From Toxotes chatareus (taxonomy: Eukaryota; Chordata; Actinopteri; Toxotidae), in assembly GCA_016801885.1 (NCBI GenBank), contig CM028889.1:20528001-20592000 (forward strand): DNA of 64,000 nucleotides. The letters run 5' to 3'. Both the position numbers and the translations under genes were made by a program. Under the pieces are notes generated by a model. The model ran no database searches. It saw nothing but the letters and a program-made list of their open reading frames with translations, and had not been told where the DNA came from. Below are positions 35,906-47,900 of this stretch, piece after piece; the first letter of the stretch is position 1; every line of letters starts with the position of its first letter.

Positions 35906-38541
35906 AACTCACAACTACACAGACAGGGGACACAGAGAGATGAGTTACAGAAGAACCAGGACACTGTTCACTTTAATTATTCCTCTCAGTTGCCACATCA
36001 CCCAAATGTAAAATATATGATTGGAACCAGCATTATTCTTAAACTGACTGGTAAGTCTTACACTGTCTAAAAACTAAAACTAGACAAAAACTAAAATACG
36101 TTGTTCTTGTTGATTGTTTCTTTCAAAATCCAAGAGAAAAACAGGGGTCTCACTTTGCTGAGTCATCTGCACAGCTCTCTTAAATCTAAAACATCTCAAT
36201 AAAAACACCTGCTCCAGATTATGTTCAGTCAAATTCTCCAGATAACTCAAACCTGCTTTTTGGAACAAGCCCTAGATCACCAATTATAAAACATGATATA
36301 TTCATTTAACTTTGAAATTGATGCACCAATAAAAACCACGCAAAAATATCAAGATAATGCTATAATACCAGACCTGAGAGAAAGAGAAATCAGTTATAGC
36401 AAAAAGATTAGCTGATATTCATCTGACATAAACTATTCATTTTGTGGTTAAAAGGGCTGCTACATAAAACAGAAGGTCAGAATGTTTTGAGTCAGAAGCA
36501 GCACTGTCAAAAGACAGATATGTGTAATGTACATACCAGCTACTACTCACTACTCACTACTAAATTTGCTAAATAAATAAATAAAACGGCAGGGTCAGTT
36601 TGATCTGAAGTGCTGCTACAAAAGAGGCTTTGATTAATCTGCAAATCAGTTTGTGGTCCGAGGAATTGCTCAACATTTCTACCCTAACTCAAAGATAAGG
36701 AATAACTTTAAATCCCAATTTATGTGCTTACATCCCTGCAGCCTTGTATGGAACTGCTCCTCAACTGTAATTATACTATAGTTCAACTTTACATACAGTC
36801 TTTTTCAAACTGCACGCTGGGGCTTGTCATCTTGGAGCTGGTGACACAAACTATTTTAAGGCACATACAAACTAAGGCATGCAGCTAAATGAGTTATTCA
36901 TGGAAACTATTTGTTGGTATTGAAGTGTTTGACCATAACTTGTGCGCCAATGGGGCGCACGTGCAGTGGTCACCTGTCTTTCCTATTATCGATGACAGGG
37001 CGCTGTAGTGACCTTTAAACTGACTTGAAGGGAAATGAGACATGCCACAACTTTCACCATGAACTTCTGCTGCAGCTTGCAGCAGAATAGGTAAATATCA
37101 GGCGGACACTGGCGGCATTGATGCCTGCTATTTATTCTACAAAAACAAATCGTCACGAGTAAACACACCAAGGTATTAAAAACTTCAAAACAACATATAA
37201 TGGCTTACCCAAGTTAAAGGTATACGATGAAGGTGATAAACTCGAGAAAGTTTAAAGTCAAGAGGTGCCGATGAAGGTGTGCTACAAAATATTAACGCAG
37301 GCTGAGACAGAGCAGCCAGCAACATGCCGGACAGTACCTCTTCTCATTTCAGCTCGTTCCGCAACAACACAACAACTTCATAGACACACACGCACACACA
37401 CTAAAGCTTTACTAAAAGAGTTTCGCCACTGGAGGGAGGGAGAGAGCCCATCCCCTGTAATGGTTACAGTTACGTCCACAGATTTTAAGGTGGAACTGAA
37501 GTCACTCCATGTTTATGTTTCACTATTTAGCGGCTCTTTAAGTTAAATAAGCAGCGATATTTGACTGAGCCATTTTGTCCACACACGTTTTCAAACAGTA
37601 ACAACGATAAAAAAAAAAAAAAAAAACTCTAGAAATTTTATGGAAACTAGAATCTAACAGATAAGTGCGTGTGGTGTTTTTTTTTTTTTATGATTATTTT
37701 TTGATACCGTGCTTCAAAAGCCCATGTAGGCACATTTTTAATCTCTTCCATAAACGAATGACCTTTGAAAAGTTAAAACCTTTACTTGCTAACGGTGTGG
37801 GGAGGGGTAACGCTTATTTTATCTTATGTGTCAAAACATAATTGTTCGCCCTTTGTTGCTTACAGTTTATATATAAATATTAGGCCTCTATTTGGCACGA
37901 ATCCCCCAGTTAGAGAAGACAGTAAAAAGGTTGTCGGAGGAATTAAAAATGACTGAATGTATCTAAGTAATGGAATAGTAGTAGTTAAATATTAAAATAG
38001 AGGGTCAAAAGATATAGAAAAGCTTTAAACTTTTCCTGTAACCTACAAACAGTTGATAAAAAGGGGTGAAAACTTTTCAGCGATCCGTATTTTGGAGTTG
38101 ATGGAAGTTGCTTTTACATAAATATTTTTTAGATTATAGATAATTAAATGTAAAAAAAAAAAATCTAATTTCAGCTCATTATCAGAATTGTTAGTTTTCA
38201 TTGCACTGATTAGAAAGAAGACCAGAAAACATTTAGAAGGGAACAATTCATTTCTTTAATTTCATTAAATTAAACTCGCCGATGTCTCAGCTATCAACGT
38301 CAGAACAGCCAAAGTGAAAGCACCAGAAGGCAGACCTTAAGGCAAATGGCGCGCTCTGATTGGCTGTCGGCAGCATCAGTTAGGCCTGGGCCCACCTCTT
38401 CCCCCGCGGACCAGGCTCGGTTGAGTCGTCGGTTTGAGGAGGAGTGCGGTTGGAGTGCGAGAGGGTCGCGGCCGCGATGATCTGACAGATGAAATAGCGA
38501 AAAAAAAGACAGAGAAGGCGGGCGTCCTCCCACACAAAACA
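35906..38541. promoter_or_regulatory. ACOT11-SSBP3 head-to-head intergenic region
   Basis: The two start codons, ACOT11 at 35905 (-) and SSBP3 at 38542 (+), diverge across 2.6 kb. An acceptor-like TGTAG lies about 18 bases upstream of the ACOT11 ATG, so its promoter and a noncoding first exon are probably further right. The last 200 bases are GC-rich with an inverted CCAAT box (ATTGG at 38359-38363) and the SSBP3 5' UTR. The centre is AT-rich and otherwise unremarkable. Confidence 0.5.
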
Positions 38542-38990
38542 ATGTTCCCCAAAGGCAAAGGCACTCCGGTGCCGTCGGACGGCCAAGCACGAGAAAAGTA
38601 AGCTCAGAAACGTTTATTATTGTGTATTTTTTTTGCCTCGTAAGTTGTTCCCTCTTGCGCTCTGTTGTTCGCTGGACAGGCTAGCAAGAGGCGATTTCCT
38701 CCTACCGAGGCTGGAATTGAATGAACCGCCTTGTCTGCTCGCCATTCCTGCTCCGAGCCTTGTTTCTGCTGCCTTTTGGCTTATTGCTGTGCATTTACAC
38801 GTCCCCGACCGACTCGGAGTGCAGTTTGGTTGTGGTTTAACCGGCGGTTGTCTCGTATTTTTTTTGCGGTTATTCAGCCGAGAGAACGGAGAGGAGAAAA
38901 CAATAACATCGCCTTTCTACACAGCACATTGTTTTCTCTGTTGCGCTCTCTGGATAGGCTCCGTTTTTATTTCCCTCAGCCCCATCAGTG
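38340..38990 (+). promoter_or_regulatory. SSBP3 CpG-rich promoter and first exon region
   Basis: CG dinucleotides are frequent here, including CCGCGG and GCGGCCGC-type patches, in contrast to flanking AT-rich DNA. The region covers the SSBP3 5' UTR, first coding exon and the start of intron 1, as expected for a broadly expressed gene. Confidence 0.55.
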
Positions 38991-41900
38991 CCACCAGGAT
39001 ACTGTACCTAGCTAATACACAGCAGGCTGGTTCTGTGTTTTTATGTTCCACATCACGACGTTAAATTGCACACTGCTGCTTTACTACTTTCTTTTACTAT
39101 TCTTATTGTTGTGAATCTTTACCAGGCTTGGCTTGGTTGCACAGTCCCCATTTAATTTTTTTGGCACAGGCTATTTGGCAGCCATTGTTCAGAGGGCCTG
39201 TGCCCGACTCTAGTCACTCAGTTTGGCCTTAGAAGAAGATTTAATCTGATGTCTCACCTGATGTTTATTTTCTGTCTGTTTATCATGTTTTTGTTTTAAT
39301 TAAACTTAAAATTATATTTGTATATTTTCACTCAGGTTGGCTTTGTACGTGTATGAGTATTTGTTACACATTGGAGCACAGAAGTCTGCACAGACGTTTT
39401 TATCAGAGGTATGTGGGATTTTGGATAGAAGTTCAACCATATTAAAATGTCCCTTTGTGCATTGAAACTCTTTACATAAATGTATTGCATTTGCTCATTT
39501 ACAGCAAAATTAAAATTTATTTTATTGGCTCACATCGATAATTTCTGAAATCCCCCTTTCCTAGATTCGATGGGAGAAAAACATAACACTCGGAGAACCC
39601 CCTGGATTCCTACATTCCTGGTGGTGGTAAGTGATCATGTTCTTGTCCTCCTAAAACATGTCCAGGGGTTGTTTGTGTGGTTTTGTTTTCTTCATGACGT
39701 GTCTTGTCCACAGTGTATTTTGGGACTTGTATTGTGCTGCACCAGAGAGGAGAGAGACATGTGACCACTCCAGTGAAGCAAAAGCCTTCCATGATTACGT
39801 GAGTAGTGCTTACATGGGAACTGTTGCACATAGTGTTCCGTCTTCTGCTGAAGAAGACAATAACTTTGGCATCAAGGCTAAGAAGTGATGTAAATAACGC
39901 ACCTCCAGATCAGGTTGTGCAATGGTCAGATTTTTTTTTTTTTGGAGTTGTCAGAGCAAAGTGCTCATAATCTTTGTCAGCACTCAAGACCTTAAAAACA
40001 CCCTCATTCTCCTTCGACAGTAATACGGCTGCCACACTTCAGGCTGTTGTGATTCCATGTTAGCTTGAAGCGTTATTGTGATTTACCAGATGATGTTAAT
40101 CTGATTTCAGCTTTTCATATGCATTCTTTACTGTGTTTTGCACATTGTTTTAGTGATCTAAGTCATTTTCTAGTTCTCACTGTGCCTGTAGCTATGTGTA
40201 ACTACTTAATGCAATTGCGGACAGTATTTATTTATTTATTTATTTTTCCTTCTCCTGAATTTACGATCGGTCATCTTGCCCTGTCGGTGGGTCGAATGAT
40301 GCGCCCAACAATGAGCTTTATAGGCTTCTGGGAAAATGATGCTGATGTCAGCATGTCCTGAGTCAGACCTGTCGAGTGCTTTCCCCCTTATCCATGCTAC
40401 ACTCAAGCGCCCTGCCTCGGTTGTGAAGACGAAAAAGAACCTGCTATGTGTTCTGCGCAATTTCTGAGACTTTATACACAGCAAGATTTTTGGCAAAGAA
40501 CCCCAGTTGCCCTAATGTGTGGCAACTCTGGTATATGTTGGAAACATGTAATCCGCAATGACACAAACCTGAAACTGAATTTAGGAGATAATGCTCAGGA
40601 CAAGTGTGTCATTGTGTAGTGTATTGCTCCTCTTATGATAGTACTTCCACATTTGCAAGTTATGGATTTTTTTTTGCATCTTGATAATTATGTTGTTTTG
40701 GAAATAGAGCTGCTGTCATGTGCTGCCTTGTTTCCTGCTTTGTGTCAGCATTCAAATACAACATCAAAAGGTGCCTCATGACGATCAAAGAAAGTGTGAA
40801 CTGCTTGTCAGTGGCTTCTCCTGTCCCCGTTCTTGTGTTTCTATGTCCGTATCTGAGAAGAGTAGACAAGAATCGGTCAGCGGAGGTAAATAAAATAAAA
40901 ATGCTATCCGAGCTTTGCTTCATCAGCATAGCCAAGGAAAGACATTAGAGGTTAAGTAGTTCTCTCAGGATGACTAATACAAAGCCCGGTTTGTAGGTGG
41001 GTTGGTGATGTATCAGGCAGGAAGGGGTTAAAACGTAGATGTTGGTCCTGCTCTTGGCAGATAGGGTTGTCAGGGTAACGGGCCTCCTGATCTGGCAGGT
41101 GACCTGGGAGCCAGGAGAGAGGCTACAGTGTGGCTCTGCCCTTTCAATAACCACATTCCTTATTATTCTAACTCAAACAGACAAAGGAGGAACACATTTT
41201 GTTTGAAACCAGCCTTTATACACTTATCTTGCTTCATTGGAATTTATTACAATTTTTTTTTTTTTTTTTTTTTTTGGATTGCTTTTGTAAGATCTGTAAT
41301 ATGTAATGTGAGATGGTAGCTTTAGCTGCACAATACACGAAAGCCTGACAGATGTAAGATATCTGTTAGAAAAATCACGTTTTCAGACATGAAATACAGA
41401 TTTTTATAGTGTTAAATATTCCTTGGTTTTAGGTAAAGGTGTGAGCATGACTGAAAATCACTTTGCAGTCAGCCTTGTATTAAAATGAGGAAACATCCTC
41501 AGATCATTTCTGAAAGAATAAACAATACAAAATAAGATGTTACATTGCAGCCCGTGGTTTGACTGAGACCATTTTCATAACATGGAAAACATTAAGCAAA
41601 TGAGGGCTCAGTGAAATGTCAGTCTGGGCAGTGTGCTGCTGTGGTGTGAAGCTTTGAGAGTTTTTGTGTGGTTGGCTCTCCCCGACATCTTGTGGTTGCC
41701 CTTCGCTCTGATGTTGGTTCTTCTTGTGTTCATTTGTGAATGTTGGGGGGGTCAGGGAAGTGCGTGTCTGTGTGTGTGTGGACAGTACTAGTCCTTGGAC
41801 CCTAGCCTTTGTCTAGGTGTGGGGGAGGTGAGTGCTGCTCGGTTAGCCGGCAGCGCTCGTAAAGCCCCGGCGTATTCATGCTGGGCCTGACGAACGCTCC

Positions 41901-44900
41901 CTGAGGGGCCCCGTCGCCATGGCGTCAGTGGCTGATTGATGGCTGTCACGGAGCTGAGGGGCAGATTGGAAAAAGGAAAGGGGAGTGGCACTGTGGCATA
42001 TGCCCAGCATACACCACCGCGGAGGAGCTGAGGGAATTAAAAAGGGAGGGGGTTGGGGAGGAAGAGAGGAGGGAGATGAGAAGTGGAAGGGACCTGCTAG
42101 AAGTAACTAGAGAGGGAGAGAGTGAGCATCCAGGATCCAGTGGGTTTTTATGATGTTGATTGATGGTTAAACATTTACAAGCTAAACATAGGGGCTGGTT
42201 TCTTTTGAGCGTTGGTTCTAGTGGAAGAAGTGAGACTGTTAAGAGCACGCTAGGTCAGGAGCCGGCAGTTGGGTGGTCTGTGCTTGCAGCCCAACCCCCT
42301 TCATCATTTCTCCTTCATCCCCTTTTAAATCTTTGTCTGTTTGTGTCTCTCTCTGTGTCTATCCTTGCTTTTTCACAGTTACTCCAGTCAACCTCTTGGT
42401 CATCCTCACCCTCCTCCCCCCCCCCCACCCCCATGTGTTCTCCTCTCCACCGCTCTCTTTGTTTTTATAAAGACAGCGCGAGTACATCCGCCGCCACTCT
42501 GGCCTTTTGTAACCTCCTTTGGTGATTCAAAGATTCAGGGAAATTTTGTTTAGTCGGAATTGTTTGTATGCTCTTTGGTACATGCATGTACATGCTGAAT
42601 CATTATTGGGGGGGGGTGGTAGTCTGACTTAAAGGAGGTCCCCTGGGAAGTTGTGAGGAAGGCCCTGGACAAGAGCCTCATAGCCTGAGGCAGGGCTGAG
42701 ACATCTGTCCCTTTCCTGTACCAGGGAGTCTGTGGAGAGATGTGGCTTGTTTAGACCGAAAGCAGCATCAGGCTGTTTGAGCCAGTCCAGCAAGCACAGC
42801 TGTGGGCTTTACAGGGACATGATAAAGATCAAACATAACATGCCTGAGAACTCGCCATGCGCGTTGCCTCTCAATCTAGCAAATAGTTTGTGACTTCTAC
42901 AGGGCTATGTAGATTGTTGACACTGTTTTATGACTTTGTGGTCAATACGCTATATACAGCTTTGTTTTATTTCATTATTTCTTTTCAGGCCTCATTCAAG
43001 GAATCGGTTACTTAGGGGTAGAGGAACAAAACAAACTGCAGTTGCTGTTTCAGTATAAAGGAGCCAGACAGTGTGACTGTATGAACATATACCACTCTGC
43101 TATGAAACTAGCCATAAACTGTTTGATCTTTATCTCCAGGAAGATCATGATACAGACTAACATCTGCTTACAATTACTGTAGACCAGAAAAGTCGTCTTC
43201 AGGCTAAGATACACCTCTTTACAAAACAAGGTTTCTAGAGTTGGAGAGTGAAATACTGATCTTGTGAAAAATTGGGTCAAATTTAAATACCAGTTGAATC
43301 CCATCAGAATGAGGGTGAATATCATTATAAGGGAGCTTTTATTGACTCATTCATTGAAGGTAACGACACAACCCATCTTTGTCACCAGAGACCTGCATGT
43401 ATTTAAGACAATTATTATATTTCTAAGACAAGTGGAAGAGTTTGAAGCAATAATGACCCTAACTTTTCATGTAAAGTATGATAGTGAATCCTGGGACACA
43501 GCTTCATTTCTGTGTCTGCACATCTGACACGTGTTCCTGTGGTTAACATGAAGCTCTATTACAGGAAGCTTACCCGCATGTAGTTGTTGCTATGTTTGTA
43601 AATGTTAATATCTTAATTGCATCATTTACTGATAGCAAATTTCGAGGGCAAAAAAAGAACAAGATAAATGGTTGACTTAATAGCCTTAGTAAAAATTGAA
43701 ATAATGAGGTATGCCAGACAAATTGACTTTTGATTAGGACAAAAAAATCCTGCATGTGCTACCTTTTTATATAAAAATGTCAACTTTAAAAACTGTATAG
43801 TACAGCAACGGATGAAGGCTATGTCTATGACACCTTTTAAATATCATATGATGACCTTTTACAAATGTAAAAACAAAGCATATAATTAATAATTAAACGG
43901 CTTCACCAGAGGCCATTATTTGAGCTTTAAGACATACAAATGATAGTTTTAAATACATAATAGGTTTCATTTGAGAAAGAAATTAGATCACCACAAGGGT
44001 TTCTTTCCAGGAAGCTGCAGAGTGCTAGTTACCTTGCATTTTGAAAAGAGGTCAGAACTATGAAAAACTGTATAACCCCTTTACCAAACAGTGCAAATGA
44101 CTCATTAAATTTTTAGGCTATGGCGGAAACATTATGGTTTGTTCAGTAGGGTGCTAAGCAAAAAGTTTACTGTTGATGATGGTAACTTCACTGAAGACAT
44201 GACATCTGGTCTCTCAAGTTCTAAGGAAGCTCGGTACAAATAGGACATGGGGAACTGATCACAGTACTTGCATCTAAATATGCTCATCAAAAACTTGTTC
44301 CTCCTCTTGTAAGTTTTACTGGCTTCCTAGCTCACAGTGTTGTCCCAGACTCTGTGATCTCAGTGCAGTTAGTTCCTGTCATAAAACATGAAACGTTAGC
44401 AAAATATTAGTGATAACAAAAAGCCTCAGGATCTCATTAGTATCCTTCTAATGTGCAGGTTGAAACTGGTTATCTTCTCATATGGTCTGCAGTTAAAAGC
44501 ATGCAAGCACGGCACAGATACAGTGTGTCCACCGCTGTTGTTTAAAGAAATCATTTCCAGTCATTGTTATCACAATTCCGCACTTAAGATTCTTTTTGGG
44601 CTTTTGATTAGTTATGATAAAGGGTTTTTTTTTTTGGTTTGGGTGTTTGTGTACCTGTCAGGCCATGCAGGTTTGATGAATTAAGGAATTGTTTCAGGCA
44701 GGGTGGGTTCCTAACTTCACCCTTGTTTGATTTGCATATGGATGACTTGTCTGGGCAGTTTAATTCTTGCAAAACAGGTTAGGTTTTATGCATACAGATG
44801 ATTTGGCCATGTTTTCTCTGTGCAGTGCTGGTTTTCAACTGATGTTTAGTATACACTGCCAGTATGGTTCTACTTTTGACATCAGAGTAAATGGGAAAAA

Positions 44901-47900
44901 GATATTTAATGATACTGTTATGTACAGAGGGCAGAAAATTAATATTTTCATAATCCTGCGTCAGTGGAGATACTTCTAAAGAATGAGTAAGAGTATGAGG
45001 TAAATGTAGTAAAACATCTAGGTCAGATAAAATGAAATTAAATGGATGATTGCGATACTGTATACTATCAGTGTATAGTGAATTTCTCATGTTTGAGACT
45101 TAACGTTACAGTGATGCCATGAGGATGTTATTGTGTGTGCCAAGATTTTAGATCATTGTTCATATGATCTTTTAACATGAACGGTCATGTCAGGCAGAGA
45201 AGCCTAGTGAATAAATGATTGTACAAACTGAACAGAGTAAATAACAAATGCATCAGTAAATACTGGTGCAGGAGTCGCACGAATGCCGAATTTAAAATTG
45301 TAATTCTTTATTTAATTACTAATTACTTATTTAGTATTAATTTGCCTTGAGAGTGTGACACCTTCCTTCACATGATCAGAGTGCTTTCATTTGACTACAC
45401 ACACATATGTGCTTTATATAGTATATTTTTGATGCTATGTTAAGTTATGTATCACATGTAAATGTGTGATGTGGAGCGGCACTTCTGTTTTTTTGATAAA
45501 CATAATTTATAAAGTTGAACTTGAATGGGGGTGTGCATGTTCACCAAAATAAAACTCTGGTGTTGACTTTGGACACTTGAGGTGACAAATTGAAACTAAA
45601 AAGAAAAAAGTGCAGAAGTGATAACTGTCCTCAGTGAGTGTGCTCTGTGTCTTGTGCTTTTTGTATTCTTCGGTAAAATGTGTCAGAGGTAGATTTTTTT
45701 TCTGGGTATGCTAAGTTAGTAATGTGGGTATGCTAATTTGTGGGTTCTTAACAGGCTGTGAATTTGTGAGTTATTGCAGGTCTAGAAGTATGGGTTCTGT
45801 GGCATTTTTATATTTAACAGTGAAGATTAGTTAACTGTAAATCTTACTTTATTTAAATCTTGCTTACCTAAGAGATTTTCCTTTTAGATCTGAGCTGTAG
45901 ATTGCGCTACTAATTGTGAGTATGGACGTTTCTCCATGACTGGGCTGGGTAGGTCAGGATGGGTGAGGAAGTACATGGGGGTAAACTGGAGTTTGTAAAG
46001 CCGCCGAGAACTCTGCACATTTTCTTACACATCCGCAGCAGTAGTGGACTGTTTAAGGAAAAACTCAGGTGGTAGGCGTATTTCAAGATTTCTCCCTCTT
46101 TGGATCCACCTCCTGTGCCTCCTTTCTAGGAAAGGAGGAGGATTGACTGTATGCTCTGTGTGTGTCTCCGTGTCCCAGTGGTGGTGGGGCCTGGTGAGAC
46201 GTGACTTCTCCCCGTGGCCTCACTTCTCTCCCTGCTGTGGTATTTCACAGTGGCCCTGCAGCGGCAGCATGAGCAGATATAATTAGGGAAGGTGCAGTCG
46301 ATACCAGGGAGTGTGTTGGCTGTTGACCAGTGATGTCTGTAGAGCTGTGGGACTCTGGACAGAGACGAGAAGTGTGTATGTTTGTGTGTGTGTGTGTGGA
46401 TGCGGGTGCTAGTACATCTATCGTGATAGTAATCATTGCCTGTTTGCGTACATCTGCACTACAATGCGAGTGAGCTGCGCATTAACAAATGGCTACAGAA
46501 GAAGCTTCTCTCCTCCTGTAGCCATTCTCTTCCAGCCAAACCCCACAGCCCTGAAGACATTAGCTCATCTCAAATTGCTTCAGCTACAGGGAAGAAAAAC
46601 TCAGTCAATTAGGAGCGTGTGACCGAAGCAAATGGCACATTAGTGAATTAGGGCTGCGGTTTGAGCAGGAAATCGGCCCAGCGAGCCCCTGCTGTGCAAC
46701 AGCACTTTGGAGCCTCTGACTCAGTGAATCCCAGTGATCCATATCTGACCCACTGGATCCTGGATCAGCGGGACTCAGAAGCCTCAATAAGTTTCCATTA
46801 ATACTGCTTTCAGACAGGGGACCCGCAAATGATGTGGATCTACTGAATGTTTGTGGGCACTTTCTGTTTCTTTCTCTTTTTTTCTGGGTTAAACTGACAG
46901 TGTATTAGATTCCTATATATGAACCCCTCTTGTGGCCAGCTGTGTTGAGAAAGGACAAAATAAATGTCTAACGTTTGTGTTGTGAAAAATCTCAAAAATA
47001 TTAAGTTATCTTTTGTGCAGCACAGTGTGTGAGAGCTTGTAATATTGCTATTCTCTCTGTTTTTCAACCGTAGAGTGCAGCAGCAGCCCCCAGTCCTGTG
47101 ATGGGAGGGATGCCCCCCGGTGAGGGCATGCCAGGGGGACCCATGCCACCCGGCTTTTTCCAGGTCAGTCCATCACTACACTGATACTGTCTGTTACTGT
47201 CAGGAGAATTTCCCCACTTTTACTGTTTTCCCTTGACAAGTCTGAACATCCTCAACAATTAATCAGTTATCAGAATTGTCACAAATTAATTTCCTGTGGA
47301 TGGACGAATTAATTAATCGACCAATCAGTTTTCCTTACTGCACCTCTGCAGGCTCCAGCTTTGTAAAATATTGTCAGGGTTGTATATATATTCTGGAGCT
47401 GTAGGTCTTCACATTGGTGTCTGCACTGGTTTGTGCCTTTTGTTTTGCTCCACTCTGCTCAGTGAACTTGTAGTAAACATCATAGACAATCTGTCTGCCT
47501 GGGCCCCTCCAGTGCTGTAAACAGGCAGGCGTGGCCATTTTCCCTAATGGAGAAATCGAAAGGTGCAGCACCTACTGTAAATCAATATCTCATGAGAATA
47601 AACTCTTGGCAGGCAACTGTGTGGAACTACCTCTAAGAGGTGACATAAAATTCTAGTGTTTCCCACCCTCCACTAGACCAAACTATTCACTTATCACTAA
47701 CTGGAAGCCACAAAGCCGTGACTCATTATGTGATCATGTTAATATCAGGAAAAGACATTTTGACATTGATATATGAGCACGCACACACTCATACTTTCTA
47801 TACCAGGATCTTGGAGGAGGCTCAATTAGATCCCCTCACTCTCTGCCAGATCAGCAACATTAGCGACACAGTGCCGGTGTTTAGTGTTGTTATAAAGCTA

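Larger units (their letters stand above)
39799..47073 (+). other. SSBP3 intron 4 (7.3 kb)
   Basis: The largest intron in the window, separating the LUFS-domain exons from the Pro/Gly-rich exons. It holds a 23-base poly(T) run (41253-41275), a LINE remnant near 44.7-45.0 kb, and non-repetitive, possibly conserved blocks near 41.8-42.15 kb and 46.44-46.8 kb. No additional exon was identified. Confidence 0.6.
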
